Positions 1-8,392 of a DNA stretch of 25,191 nucleotides are shown in pieces. The stretch's first letter is position 1. Every line of letters starts with the position of its first letter. Source of the stretch: Methanocorpusculum sp. MCE. Its GTDB lineage: Archaea > Halobacteriota > Methanomicrobia > Methanomicrobiales > Methanocorpusculaceae. The notes under the pieces were generated by a model that saw only the letters and a list, made by a program, of their open reading frames with translations, had not been told where the DNA came from and did no database searches. The translations under genes were made by a program, and so were the position numbers. The DNA lies in NCBI GenBank assembly GCA_003315675.1, contig NIZU01000080.1, forward strand, positions 1-25,191, written 5' to 3'.

Positions 1-21
1 TCACAGTGCATAGTAAATAAA

Positions 22-63
22 GCCTGTTCCCATAACCAGTTTAGCGGCGGTGAAGGAACAGGC
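22..63. other. Short inverted repeat in the leading non-coding stretch
   Basis: GCCTGTTCC (22-30) is followed after 24 bases by its exact reverse complement GGAACAGGC (55-63), so a 9-bp stem can form. It lies in bases 1-273, where I find no convincing gene: a short minus-strand reading frame ending at base 1 has no start codon before an upstream stop. It could be the 3' hairpin of a gene outside the window or a remnant of a repeat; no T-rich tail supports a terminator. Confidence 0.3.
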
Positions 64-273
64 ATCGGTTTTCTGAGATGTTCTTTTCTGATTTTTCCAA
101 GGTCGTTGTATCGTGTTTATCCACTAATATAATAGTGTATTTTTGCGGTCTTGTAAAACGATCCAAAATCGAGACATACATTGCAATATTCATTTAGACC
201 GACTGCCGGATGCGCGTATGAGGGTTTTATGTATTTCCTGAAAAATAGTATTACTTTGGAAGGTGTGTGATCT

Positions 274-762
274 ATGAGAATGCCTGATACAATACCAACG
301 ACCATGTTTGCCCCCTGTGGAATGAACTGTATGGTCTGTTACCGGCATTGTGTCTCAAAAAAATCCTGCGGCGGGTGCTTTCAGGATACAGACGGCAAAT
401 CCGAGGGGTGCAAGTCCTGCAGGATTCAAAGCTGTGTTAAGGAAAAAGGAATACAATACTGTTTTTCATGCAAACATTTTCCCTGTAAACTGATTCAAAA
501 GATGGATAAAAGATATCGGGACAGATATAATCAGAGCCTGATCGAAAACAGCATCCAAGTCAGGGAACATGGTCTGGTCGCATTTCTTGCCGCAGAGCGG
601 AGTAAATGGATATGTGGGAAGTGTGACAGAATCATATCACTGCATGATAATGAATGCAGCGAGTGCCGGACTTTTTTCGGAAAAAAATCATACAGGGATA
701 TGATCCCTCAACATCCCCAGATTACTCTTCCGTTTCTTTTTCATCTCCGAGACGCTCCATGA
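274..762 (+). CDS. DUF3795-type cysteine-rich protein
   Basis: A 162-residue protein with the cysteine pattern of DUF3795: an N-terminal APCGMNCMVCYRHC block (Cys15, 19, 22, 26), then CGGC, CKSC, and a CFSCKHFPC block near residues 63-71, consistent with metal or Fe-S binding. A second zinc-ribbon-like pair of CxxC motifs (CGKC, CSEC) follows near residues 113-129. The family is common in methanogens and anaerobic bacteria and has no assigned reaction. The ATG at 274 is preceded by a good Shine-Dalgarno stretch (GGAAGGTG, about 10 bases upstream). The 3' end overlaps the convergent CpXC pseudogene by 41 bases, which is unusual, and the last dozen residues look non-conserved, so the native stop may have been lost. 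Confidence 0.75.
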   Translation: MRMPDTIPTTMFAPCGMNCMVCYRHCVSKKSCGGCFQDTDGKSEGCKSCRIQSCVKEKGIQYCFSCKHFPCKLIQKMDKRYRDRYNQSLIENSIQVREHGLVAFLAAERSKWICGKCDRIISLHDNECSECRTFFGKKSYRDMIPQHPQITLPFLFHLRDAP

Positions 763-1402
763 TCCACTGTTGATCAATCGCCGCGCACTCGGTTACGGGT
801 ACATACCAGATCGGTTCGCCGGAAAGAACACAGGTCTGATACAAAGAATATGGCATCCCCAACGTTCCCAGAAGCTCTTCATTGCGGAACGCTGCAAACA
901 ACAGCATATCCTCGCCGTCGATCTCGGCGCGCTTGGTACATGTAAGTTCGTCAGGAATCTTCTCAGGATCGTCATCCTGCATCTTGTTAAACATCCGGGC
1001 ATTAAAAAGCTCAATCACGCGGTCGTCGAGTCATGCTTCGAAGATGAATATCTTGTCTTTCAGGGAGTTCATATCCGGTACAAGCCTCATAGGTCGTTCG
1101 TGATAGATCACCTGATCGGCGATATCGCCTTCGATCCCGACCTCGCGATCTTCACAGTCTGGTTCGAGATAGATCAGAAAGCCACCGTTCGTTTCCTTAT
1201 CCTCATACACGAACGGATATCCCGCATATCCGGCGAAACCGCACTTATCGCAGGTAAACTCGAACAGCTCCCCGCTCAGGACCTTTTCCCGCCTCTCGGT
1301 GTCGGTCGTCACGTTCACCGACGGGCAGATCGTAATTGTCTGTTCATGTTCGCAGACCGGACAGACTACAACATCTTCATCGGGGATCATATGCTGATCC
1401 AC
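722..1402 (-). pseudogene. CpXC-domain protein interrupted by an in-frame TGA
   Basis: Paralogue of the gene just upstream, lying in one continuous frame of 227 codons. The N-terminal 123 codons hold the CpXC domain (CPVC near residue 14 and CDKC near residue 52). The match to the paralogue continues through KIFIF, hits TGA at 1033-1031 (codon 124), and resumes in the same frame with LDDRVIEL (paralogue: LDDRIIEL) to the stop at 722. The C-terminal half (WYVPVTE near its end) would therefore only be made by readthrough or by restart at GTG 1018. The start ATG at 1402 overlaps the upstream gene by 16 bases, implying translational coupling. A true nonsense mutation is the simplest reading; a sequence error or two separate short proteins are alternatives. 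Confidence 0.75.
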
Positions 1403-2013
1403 TCTTTATCGACAACAGTATATCCTTCCACCGGACGTTCCCATATTCCGTGTATAAGCATTTTGATCTTCTCATACGTCTCGAAGGGGATCTTGATCGG
1501 ATCAAGATACTCCGTTCCAAGACGCGGCACGAAGATCAGCGATCGGCCTTCGCAGGCGAAACGGTCCTCGGCATAATACAGAGCATCAGGGATGATCTTT
1601 TCCTTTTTTGCCTCCATTTCACGGAGGATGGAATCCTTCACGAGTTCAATAATCCGGTCATCCAGTTTGTCACGGAAGATGAAGATCTTCTCGCGCATAT
1701 CATCCTGCGTGTGGACCAGCCGCATTCTGATCTCTGAGAGAAGATGCGCGGGCAAAACATTCGGCAGGTCTACTGTGCGGTCGGTTGAATCCGGCTGGAA
1801 ATAGAGGGAAAACTTTTCGTTCAGGTCATGATAAATGATCGGATATTCAACGGCCCCGGAAAAGCCGCAGTTATTGCAGACGAGCGTTGTCAGTAATCCG
1901 TCGAGGAATTTCTCGCGAATGTCGTGGTTCGATGCGTTGATACTTTTGTAGAGCGTGAACTCCTGTTTTGCCACGCATTTTGGGCAGGTGATGACGTGGA
2001 CTTCCGATTTCAT
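1387..2013 (-). CDS. CpXC-domain protein
   Basis: A 208-residue protein with the CpXC domain at its N terminus: CPKC near residue 10 and CNNC near residue 50, two knuckles of a probable zinc ribbon, followed by a conserved region around YPIIYHDLNEKFSLYF. The C-terminal half is a helical region plus a segment shared with the broken paralogue downstream. The family's biochemical role is not known. Its ATG overlaps the pyrK stop (TAATG), and GGGAGGAAAGAG immediately upstream is a strong ribosome-binding site, so it is almost certainly co-translated with pyrD-pyrK. Why a CpXC pair should follow dihydroorotate dehydrogenase genes is not evident from the sequence. Confidence 0.8.
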   Translation of the reverse strand: MKSEVHVITCPKCVAKQEFTLYKSINASNHDIREKFLDGLLTTLVCNNCGFSGAVEYPIIYHDLNEKFSLYFQPDSTDRTVDLPNVLPAHLLSEIRMRLVHTQDDMREKIFIFRDKLDDRIIELVKDSILREMEAKKEKIIPDALYYAEDRFACEGRSLIFVPRLGTEYLDPIKIPFETYEKIKMLIHGIWERPVEGYTVVDKEWISI

Positions 2014-2768
2014 TACTCTTTCCTCCCGCTTGGTCCGCGGTGATAGTGTGCGAACTCTCCTGTTTTTATCAGATCCCCGGTAAATACCGGTCCGTCTTTG
2101 CAGACTCTAAGGCCGTGATCATCAATACAGCAGGATCCGCAGACACCTACAGCGCATTGCATGTCACGGTGCATCGAACACTGACCGCGGTTTTCGATGC
2201 CATTTGCGACCAGACGGTCACAGATCCCTTGCATCATCGTCTCGGGACCGCAGCCACAGATCGTATCGTAGGATACGACATCGATCTGATCAAGGCTTCC
2301 GGTCACAAATCCGTGGAACCCAAAGGTACCGTCATCCGTGGCGATGTTGATGTCGCTGACTTTTGCAAGATCATCAGCAAAGACAAGCTCTTCGCGGGTT
2401 ATCGCCTCGAGAATAAACGTGTCGACCTCGCCTGATGCTGCGAGAGTAAAGAGCGGAGTGACCCCGATCCCTCCGCCGATCGCCAGTACTTTGCCGCTCG
2501 GCGAAAAACCGTTTCCGAATGGACCGCGGATGCCAAGTTTATCTCCGGCTTTCAGTGAGAAGAGGGCTTCTGTGGCATCCCCGACTTTCATGACGGTGAT
2601 GGAGTTAGCGGCAGAAAATGCCATCGGGATCTCATCGACTCCCGGGATCCAGACCATGCAGAACTGACCGGGTCTGAATGCAAAGAGTTTGTCGAAGACG
2701 AATGTTTTCACCGTTGGCGTTTCATTGACGACTGTTGTGATCGTGACGATTTCCGGCATTTCAGACAT
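2013..2768 (-). CDS. pyrK: Dihydroorotate dehydrogenase electron-transfer subunit PyrK
   Basis: A 251-residue ferredoxin-reductase-type flavoprotein that passes electrons from the PyrD flavin to NAD+ in the class 1B dihydroorotate dehydrogenase of pyrimidine synthesis. The N-terminal part is an FAD-binding barrel (FRPGQFCMVWIPG near residues 32-44); the glycine-rich GGGIGVTPLF segment marks the nucleotide-binding domain. The C-terminal part carries the [2Fe-2S] cysteines in CAVGVCGSCC and a further Cys in RVCKDGPVF. The cytosolic partner PyrD is encoded immediately upstream with an 8-base overlap. Size and motif order are normal for archaeal PyrK. Confidence 0.92.
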   Translation of the reverse strand: MSEMPEIVTITTVVNETPTVKTFVFDKLFAFRPGQFCMVWIPGVDEIPMAFSAANSITVMKVGDATEALFSLKAGDKLGIRGPFGNGFSPSGKVLAIGGGIGVTPLFTLAASGEVDTFILEAITREELVFADDLAKVSDINIATDDGTFGFHGFVTGSLDQIDVVSYDTICGCGPETMMQGICDRLVANGIENRGQCSMHRDMQCAVGVCGSCCIDDHGLRVCKDGPVFTGDLIKTGEFAHYHRGPSGRKE

Positions 2769-3645
2769 GGGCGCACCCCACGATCTCCTCTGCGGGTATC
2801 CCGTCTTCGGAGTAAAGGTCGGCAGCTATTTCCGAAAATACATTGATTGAGTCGTAAATCGCGCTACCGATCTCAACAGCAGAGGCGCCTGCCATCATCA
2901 TCTCGAGCACATTGTCTGCGGTCGACACCCCGCCGCAGCCGATGATCGGGATATCAACGGCATCATACAGATCGTAGACGCTTCGAACAGCGATCGGGAA
3001 GATCGCTTTGCCGGAGAGTCCGCCAAAGCAGTTACCCAGAACAGGGCGGCGGAGTTCGGTGGATATCCGCAGAGCTTTTACGGTATTTACTGCGACAATC
3101 GCATCGGCCCCGCCTTCTTCTGCGGCTTTTCCAATTATTTTGATGTCGGTTACGTTGGGGGTGAGTTTGACCCAGACAGGTTTATTGTATGTTTTTACGA
3201 TCTCGGTGCATTCCCTGACGACACGGGGATTGATCCCTATGGATGCCCCGTATCCTTCCGCGTGCGGACAGGAGAGGTTCAGTTCGAATGCGGCCGCATC
3301 CGGAAACCAGGAAGCAACGGTGCCAAACTCCTGAGGAGTCCCGCCGAAGATGCTGACTACAACCGGCTCTCCCTTAAGAGGAGCGATCTCCTCGACGAAA
3401 TCTTTGGACGGGTTTGGAAGTCCCATGGCATTGATGAGTCCGCCGTCAACCGGGATGAGGGCGGGTCCGTGATGACCGGAAATCGCTTTTGGTCCAATGG
3501 ATTTTGTCACCACACCTCCTGCATCAAGGTTGAGCATTCTCTTTAATGATGCGCCGGTGGTCCCGAGGATCCCTGCTGCAAGGAGCAGATGATTTTTGAG
3601 AGGGACGCCGGCGATCTCCTCTTTTGGAAACAGTATTTGGATCAT
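2761..3645 (-). CDS. pyrD: Dihydroorotate dehydrogenase, class 1B catalytic subunit PyrD
   Basis: A 294-residue FMN-containing TIM-barrel enzyme that oxidises dihydroorotate to orotate, the fourth step of UMP synthesis. The catalytic-base cysteine typical of class 1 enzymes is seen in ELNLSCPHAEG near residue 125. Other conserved blocks are VWVKLTPNVTDI, IVAVNTVKA, GGLSGKAIFP and the phosphate-binding end of the barrel IIGCGGVSTADN. First gene of the minus-strand operon; pyrK overlaps its 3' end by 8 bases, fitting the PyrD2K2 complex. The ATG at 3645 begins MIQILFPKEEIAGVPLKNHL, where the family usually starts. Confidence 0.94.
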   Translation of the reverse strand: MIQILFPKEEIAGVPLKNHLLLAAGILGTTGASLKRMLNLDAGGVVTKSIGPKAISGHHGPALIPVDGGLINAMGLPNPSKDFVEEIAPLKGEPVVVSIFGGTPQEFGTVASWFPDAAAFELNLSCPHAEGYGASIGINPRVVRECTEIVKTYNKPVWVKLTPNVTDIKIIGKAAEEGGADAIVAVNTVKALRISTELRRPVLGNCFGGLSGKAIFPIAVRSVYDLYDAVDIPIIGCGGVSTADNVLEMMMAGASAVEIGSAIYDSINVFSEIAADLYSEDGIPAEEIVGCAHV

Positions 3646-3785
3646 AGTATTTCTTGCAGGTACTATTCGCGGTTTTGGGTTATGTAATTCTCTATCTTTC
3701 TATAGTAAACATCTCCCCTGGCGCAAAAGACTCTCAACCATTTTAACTCCTCCGAACCAAATAAGTACACAGGTTTAGAGTTAAT
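3646..3785. promoter_or_regulatory. Divergent promoter region between pyrD and argH
   Basis: A 140-base gap separates the divergent pyrD and argH operons. For argH, AT-rich CCAAATAAGTAC (around 3757-3768) lies about 22 bases before the ATG, a spacing compatible with an archaeal TATA box and a very short or absent leader; no clear Shine-Dalgarno precedes the ATG. For pyrD, the minus-strand reading of about 3680-3692 (GAATTACATAAC) is a weaker candidate about 40 bases upstream. Assignments rest on inspection only. Confidence 0.35.
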
Positions 3786-5264
3786 ATGGCAAAAGATCAG
3801 ATACGTAACGGACGACTGGAGGGGGAACGATCTGCCTTGATCGAGCAGTATCTATCCTCCATGGAAGCGGATAAACAGATAGCAGAAAGTGACATCAGGG
3901 TTGACATCGCGCATATCCTGATGCTCAAAAAACAGAATCTGATCGATGGAGCGTCTGCAAAGAAACTTCTGAAGGCTCTGCAGGGTTACCTTGAGAATGG
4001 GCTTCCCGAGGATGCATTCGATATGGCCCGCGAGGATATCCATGCCGGGATCGAAGCACAGCTCATTGCCGACGCCGGCTCGGATGCCGGGGGCCGCATG
4101 CACCTTGGCCGCAGCAGAAACGACGAGGTGGCGACCTGTCTTCGGATGCGGACCCGCGAACTCCTTATCGATACCCTAACCGCATTATTTGAATTGCGTC
4201 AGTCGCTCATATCCCGTGCCGAGGAGCACACAACTACAATAATACCCGGTTTTACGCATCTTCAGCATGCTCAGCCGACAACACTCGCCCATTATCTTCT
4301 TGCTTACGAAAGCATCTTTGCCCGTGACACCTCCCGTCTCTTCGATGCGTATACTCGTGTAAATATCTCTCCGCTTGGCTCAGCTGCCTTTGCCGGAACG
4401 GGTTTTCCGATCGACCGAAGCCTCACCGCAGCATATCTCGGATTTGCAAACCCCATGGAAAACAGCATGGATGCCGTCGCGAACCGCGATTTTATCGCCG
4501 AAACACTCAGCGATCTTGCGATCCTTATGACCAACATAAGCAGAATGTGTGAAGAGCTGATCCTCTGGTCGACCTCGTTTGTAAAGTTCGTTAATCTGAA
4601 TGATGCCTACTGCTCGACGAGCAGCATCATGCCTCAGAAGAAAAATCCGGACACTCTTGAGATCATGCGGGCGAAAAGCGCCGCCGTGATCGGTGAACTG
4701 ACCGCAGCTCTCACGCTGATCAAATCTCTGCCGATGAGTTATAACCGGGATCTGCAGGATCTTAATCCGCATTTATGGAATGCGTTTCGTCAGACAAATA
4801 CTTCGCTTCCCCTTCTAGCAGAAATCATTTCTACTGCCGAGTTCAACGTGCCAGTGATGAAAAAGCAGGCAACGGTCGGCAACACTACCGCCACCGAGCT
4901 TGCCGATTTCCTTGTGCGGGAGTATAACATTCCGTTCAGAACAGCTCACAACATAGTCGGCCGGGCGGTTAAACTCGGTTCTCTCGATCTCGACGTAGTG
5001 GATAGTGCGGCAAAAGAGCTTGCGGGCATCTCACTTAAAGAAAAGGGACTGACCGAAGAAACGATCAAGAAGGTCCTTCATCCGGTAACTATTCTCCGGC
5101 AGAAGCAGAGTTTCGGCTCGCCGAATCCGAAGATGATGAAAAAAGCCGTAAAGGTGGCGGATATCCGTCTGGTCCAGGATCAGGTGACCGGAGATATCCT
5201 GCAGGATCAGCTGAGAGATGCTGATGAAAATATGAAAACAGCTATACAGGAACTAGATTTATGA
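3786..5264 (+). CDS. argH: Argininosuccinate lyase ArgH
   Basis: A 492-residue member of the fumarase/aspartase superfamily that splits argininosuccinate into arginine and fumarate, the last step of arginine synthesis. Family blocks occur in order: GRMHLGRSRNDEVATCLRMR near residue 102, PGFTHLQHAQPTTLAHYLL near 155 with the catalytic-site histidine region, and the flexible signature loop SSIMPQKKNPDTLEIMRAK near 280-298 with the catalytic serine. The C-terminal FGSPNPKMMKKA tail is typical of archaeal forms. The last codons overlap gatD by ATGA (5261-5264), so argH, gatD and gatE are probably one transcript. Confidence 0.95.
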   Translation: MAKDQIRNGRLEGERSALIEQYLSSMEADKQIAESDIRVDIAHILMLKKQNLIDGASAKKLLKALQGYLENGLPEDAFDMAREDIHAGIEAQLIADAGSDAGGRMHLGRSRNDEVATCLRMRTRELLIDTLTALFELRQSLISRAEEHTTTIIPGFTHLQHAQPTTLAHYLLAYESIFARDTSRLFDAYTRVNISPLGSAAFAGTGFPIDRSLTAAYLGFANPMENSMDAVANRDFIAETLSDLAILMTNISRMCEELILWSTSFVKFVNLNDAYCSTSSIMPQKKNPDTLEIMRAKSAAVIGELTAALTLIKSLPMSYNRDLQDLNPHLWNAFRQTNTSLPLLAEIISTAEFNVPVMKKQATVGNTTATELADFLVREYNIPFRTAHNIVGRAVKLGSLDLDVVDSAAKELAGISLKEKGLTEETIKKVLHPVTILRQKQSFGSPNPKMMKKAVKVADIRLVQDQVTGDILQDQLRDADENMKTAIQELDL

Positions 5265-6496
5265 CACTGAACAATAGTGATCCGGTATCCGTAATGTTTG
5301 CGGGAATCGAGATGGACGGTATTTTTATCAACCGTTCCGGTGAACATGCGATCGTAAAACTTTCGAGCGGTTACAACATCTGTGTCCCCGAATCCTTCTG
5401 CTCGCCTAAGGAAAAGACTGCTTCTGTGGAAAAACCGGCAGTTGCTCCTTTGAAGCAGGATGCATCTCTGCCGCTTCTCTCAATAATCTCGACCGGTGGT
5501 ACGATCGCAAGTACGGTCGATTACCGGACAGGCGCCGTTTCATCCAAGTTTACCGCCGAAGATATTCTCCGAAGCATCCCTGAACTTGCAGGAATAGCCA
5601 GATATCACACACTCCAGCCTTTCCAGGTCCTTTCAGAAAACATGAATCCTGCCATGTGGCAGGAGCTTGCCCGAACTATTCACGATGAAATTCTCAAAGG
5701 CGCACAGGGAATCATTGTCACGCACGGGACGGATACGATGCTCTACAGCGCAGCCGCCGTTTCCTTTATGCTGAGTACGCCGGTCCCGATCGTCTTTGTC
5801 GGTGCTCAGCGGAGTGCCGACCGTCCAAGCAGTGATAATGCCACGAATGCGATCTGTTCTGCACAAGCAGCGGTCAGCGATCTTGGCGAAGTGGTTGTCT
5901 GTATGCATGCGACCGAAAGCGATACGACCTGCGCTCTTCACCGGGCGACCCGCGTCCGCAAAAACCACACCTCCCGGCGTGATGCGTTCCAGAGCATCGG
6001 GCGCGAGCCGGTCGGAGGGATTGGATATCCGGAGGGAACGGTCGGTCTTGCAAAAGATGCTGTTCTTCGCGGAACAGAAGAACTTCGTCTCTCGGACAAT
6101 CTTGCGTCGAACTGCGGTCTGCTTCAGTATTACCCGGGAATGAATCCCGCCGTCATCGATGCATTCAAAGGCTACAAAGGTCTTGTGATCGCTGGAACGG
6201 GTCTTGGACACGTGGGAACCGACTGTATCGAGAGTATCAAAGGCCTGACAACCGCCGGCACGACCGTTGTTATGACATCGCAGTGTCAGGCGGGAAATGT
6301 GTGTGACCGCGTATATGAGACCGGGCGCGACCTTCTGGATGCGGGCGTCATCGAAGGGGGCAGTATGCTTCCGGAAGTAGCACTCGTAAAACTGATGTGG
6401 GTTCTTGGAAATGCCACCAGAAAAGAGGATATCAAGCACCTTATGCAGACGAACCTCAAGGGTGAACTTGAGTATGATCTCTGGAGGTGTGCATAA
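5261..6496 (+). CDS. gatD: Glutamyl-tRNA(Gln) amidotransferase subunit D
   Basis: A 411-residue archaeal-specific amidase of the GatDE complex, which frees ammonia from a donor amide and channels it to GatE so that Glu-tRNA(Gln) becomes Gln-tRNA(Gln). Residues 1 to about 70 form the GatD N-terminal domain; the rest is an L-asparaginase-like fold with its signature blocks: SIISTGGTIASTVDYRTG (first catalytic Thr), IVTHGTDTMLYSAAAV (second Thr/Asp pair) and DRPSSDNATNA. It starts with an ATGA overlap on argH and ends with a TAATG overlap on gatE, the usual arrangement for a tightly balanced complex. Confidence 0.95.
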   Translation: MTLNNSDPVSVMFAGIEMDGIFINRSGEHAIVKLSSGYNICVPESFCSPKEKTASVEKPAVAPLKQDASLPLLSIISTGGTIASTVDYRTGAVSSKFTAEDILRSIPELAGIARYHTLQPFQVLSENMNPAMWQELARTIHDEILKGAQGIIVTHGTDTMLYSAAAVSFMLSTPVPIVFVGAQRSADRPSSDNATNAICSAQAAVSDLGEVVVCMHATESDTTCALHRATRVRKNHTSRRDAFQSIGREPVGGIGYPEGTVGLAKDAVLRGTEELRLSDNLASNCGLLQYYPGMNPAVIDAFKGYKGLVIAGTGLGHVGTDCIESIKGLTTAGTTVVMTSQCQAGNVCDRVYETGRDLLDAGVIEGGSMLPEVALVKLMWVLGNATRKEDIKHLMQTNLKGELEYDLWRCA

Positions 6497-6498
6497 TG
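6482..6498 (+). promoter_or_regulatory. Ribosome-binding site fixing the gatE start
   Basis: GGAGGTG at about 6482-6489 lies 7 bases before ATG 6496-6498, while the frame could also open at GTG 6487, which sits inside the binding site itself. The ATG shares its first base with the gatD TAA stop. This favours the 6496 start. Confidence 0.7.
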
Positions 6499-8325
6499 GA
6501 TTATGAAGCGATTGGTCTGAAGGCCGGCCTGGAGATCCACCAGCAGCTCAACACCAAAGAAAAGCTCTTCTGTCACTCTCCGACGGTCGTTCGCGACTCA
6601 GCCGAACACACCGGAGAGGTGAGCAGATATCTCCGGATCGCAACGTCCGAGATGGGCGATATTGACCGTGCGGCAAAAGAAGAGCTGATGAATCAGCGCC
6701 TGTTTACCTACTACACGTATGATACCACCGGTCTTGTCGAGATCGACGAAGAGCCGCCTGCTCCGCTGAATCCGGATGCACTTGACGTCGTCTTAACGAT
6801 CGCCAAGATGTTTAATATGACTCCTCTTCCGGAGATCCACACGATGCGGAAGATGATCGTTGACGGTTCGGCAACCAGCGGTTTCCAGAGAACGGCCCTT
6901 GTCGCACTGAACGGAGCGATCGAGCATGCATGCAGGGTCGAAACGGTCGCAGTAGAAGAGGAGGCATGTCAGCGTGTAGAAGACACGATCTTCTCCGTCG
7001 ACAGACTGGGGATTCCGTTAATCGAGATCACCACTTCTCCATGCATGAAGACCCCAGATGAGGTCCATGATATTGCCCAGTATATCGGTATGACGCTTCG
7101 GTCGACCGGCAGGGTCAAGCGTGGTATCGGCACGATCCGTCAGGATGTCAACGTCTCGATCCGGGACGGTGCCCGGGTTGAGATAAAAGGTGTTCAGGAG
7201 CTCGATCTCATCGCAGAGGTCGTCCGCCGCGAGGTACAGAGGCAGCTTTCTCTTATTGCCATCAGGAATGAACTGCTGGCAAGAAATGCCATGGTGAACG
7301 GCGAAGTGTATGATGTTACCTCCGTCTTTGCCAAGACTCAGTCTCAGGTTCTGAAAAAAGCCCGCGTGATTCTTGGGACCGTTCTTCACGGATTCAACGG
7401 GCTTGTCGGTCTTGAGATTCAGCCCGGCCGCCGTCTGGGTTCAGAGATGTCCGACTACGCAAAGAAATGCGGTGTCGGCGGCCTTTTCCACACCGATGAA
7501 CTGCCTGCCTACGGCGTTACTGAAGAGGAGGTCTATGTCCTTAAAGAAACGCTCGGCGCAGGGCCGAATGATGCCGTTATCATCGTCGCAGCCACCGAGC
7601 AGAAATGCCGCTGCGCCATGCAGATGATCATCCGCCGTGCGAAGATGGCCTTTGAAGGCGTCCCGGAGGAAACCAGAAAGATGCTTGAGGGCGGGTCAAC
7701 CGCTTACATGCGTCCGCTTCCTGGTGCAGCACGTATGTACCCTGAGACCGATATTCTGCCGGTCCCGGTCACGAAAGAGTATTGGGACAGTATTGCGACA
7801 CCTGAGCTTTTGTCAGTGAAAGCGGAGCGTTTCGTCAGCGAGTACGGCCTTGTTGCCGGCATGGCCAGACAGATGGCTTTCTCCGAGAAACTCCCGTTGT
7901 TCGAGCGCGCAGTGTCCGAAGGAATCCGTCCGGTGTTTGCTGCAAGAACGATCCTTGCTTCGCTCAAAGAGTTGTCTCGGGCTGGCATCTCCCCGGACGC
8001 TTTGTCCGATGACTCGATTATCGCTGTGATGAAGACTGTTGTAGCAGGAAATACGGCAAAAGAAGCCGTTTTGGATATTCTTACGGCATGCGCCAAGGGA
8101 ATGTCGGTATCCGATGCCGTCAGCCGTGTTGCCCCGTCATTTTCCCGCGAAGAACTCCAGGATCTGGTGCACGGCATCGTGAATGATCGTATGGAGTTTA
8201 TTCGTACACGCGGGAAGGCTGCCCTCGGCCCCGTTATGGGGGTAGTTATGAAGGAAGTCCGCGGACGGATCGATGGGAAAGTGGTTTCCGAAGTACTGGA
8301 TGAAGAACTCGGCCGTATCCTCTGA
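6496..8325 (+). CDS. gatE: Glutamyl-tRNA(Gln) amidotransferase subunit E
   Basis: A 609-residue GatB/GatE-family transferase: it phosphorylates the glutamate on misacylated Glu-tRNA(Gln) and amidates it with ammonia from GatD. The N-terminal cradle starts GLKAGLEIHQQLNTKEKLFC; later kinase-site blocks include SGFQRTALVALNGAIE and IPLIEITTSPCMKTPDEVHD, then RQDVNVSIRDGARVEIKGVQ. An insertion of about 120 residues (centred on the IQPGRRLGSEMSDYAKKCGV region) is the AspRS-like domain that separates GatE from GatB. The C terminus is the YqeY-type tRNA-binding helical domain. Length is normal for archaeal GatE (around 610-630). Confidence 0.95.
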   Translation: MDYEAIGLKAGLEIHQQLNTKEKLFCHSPTVVRDSAEHTGEVSRYLRIATSEMGDIDRAAKEELMNQRLFTYYTYDTTGLVEIDEEPPAPLNPDALDVVLTIAKMFNMTPLPEIHTMRKMIVDGSATSGFQRTALVALNGAIEHACRVETVAVEEEACQRVEDTIFSVDRLGIPLIEITTSPCMKTPDEVHDIAQYIGMTLRSTGRVKRGIGTIRQDVNVSIRDGARVEIKGVQELDLIAEVVRREVQRQLSLIAIRNELLARNAMVNGEVYDVTSVFAKTQSQVLKKARVILGTVLHGFNGLVGLEIQPGRRLGSEMSDYAKKCGVGGLFHTDELPAYGVTEEEVYVLKETLGAGPNDAVIIVAATEQKCRCAMQMIIRRAKMAFEGVPEETRKMLEGGSTAYMRPLPGAARMYPETDILPVPVTKEYWDSIATPELLSVKAERFVSEYGLVAGMARQMAFSEKLPLFERAVSEGIRPVFAARTILASLKELSRAGISPDALSDDSIIAVMKTVVAGNTAKEAVLDILTACAKGMSVSDAVSRVAPSFSREELQDLVHGIVNDRMEFIRTRGKAALGPVMGVVMKEVRGRIDGKVVSEVLDEELGRIL

Positions 8326-8345
8326 GGATATACGGGTGAGGCGTA

Positions 8346-8386
8346 GAGATATGTTTAAGTGAATAGGGCACTAACAAAATACGGAG
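8346..8386 (+). promoter_or_regulatory. Probable promoter and RBS for the small basic protein
   Basis: GAGATATGTTTAAGTG (about 8346-8361) resembles a weak archaeal TATA element roughly 39 bases before the ATG at 8393, and GGAG at 8382-8385 is a plausible Shine-Dalgarno. The gap after gatE is only 67 bases, so readthrough from the operon is also possible. Confidence 0.35.
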
Positions 8387-8392
8387 TTCAAT

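Noticed and set aside
117..305. 62-codon minus-strand frame at the window start
   Set aside because: It overlaps the RBS and start of the DUF3795 gene, and its residues show no recognisable pattern.
770..1576. 268-codon plus-strand frame opposite the CpXC genes
   Set aside because: Antisense to two recognisable CpXC sequences, with no domain of its own.
5633..6439. 268-codon minus-strand frame opposite gatD
   Set aside because: It lies wholly inside a well-recognised gene and its sequence shows no family features; a shadow of biased codon use.
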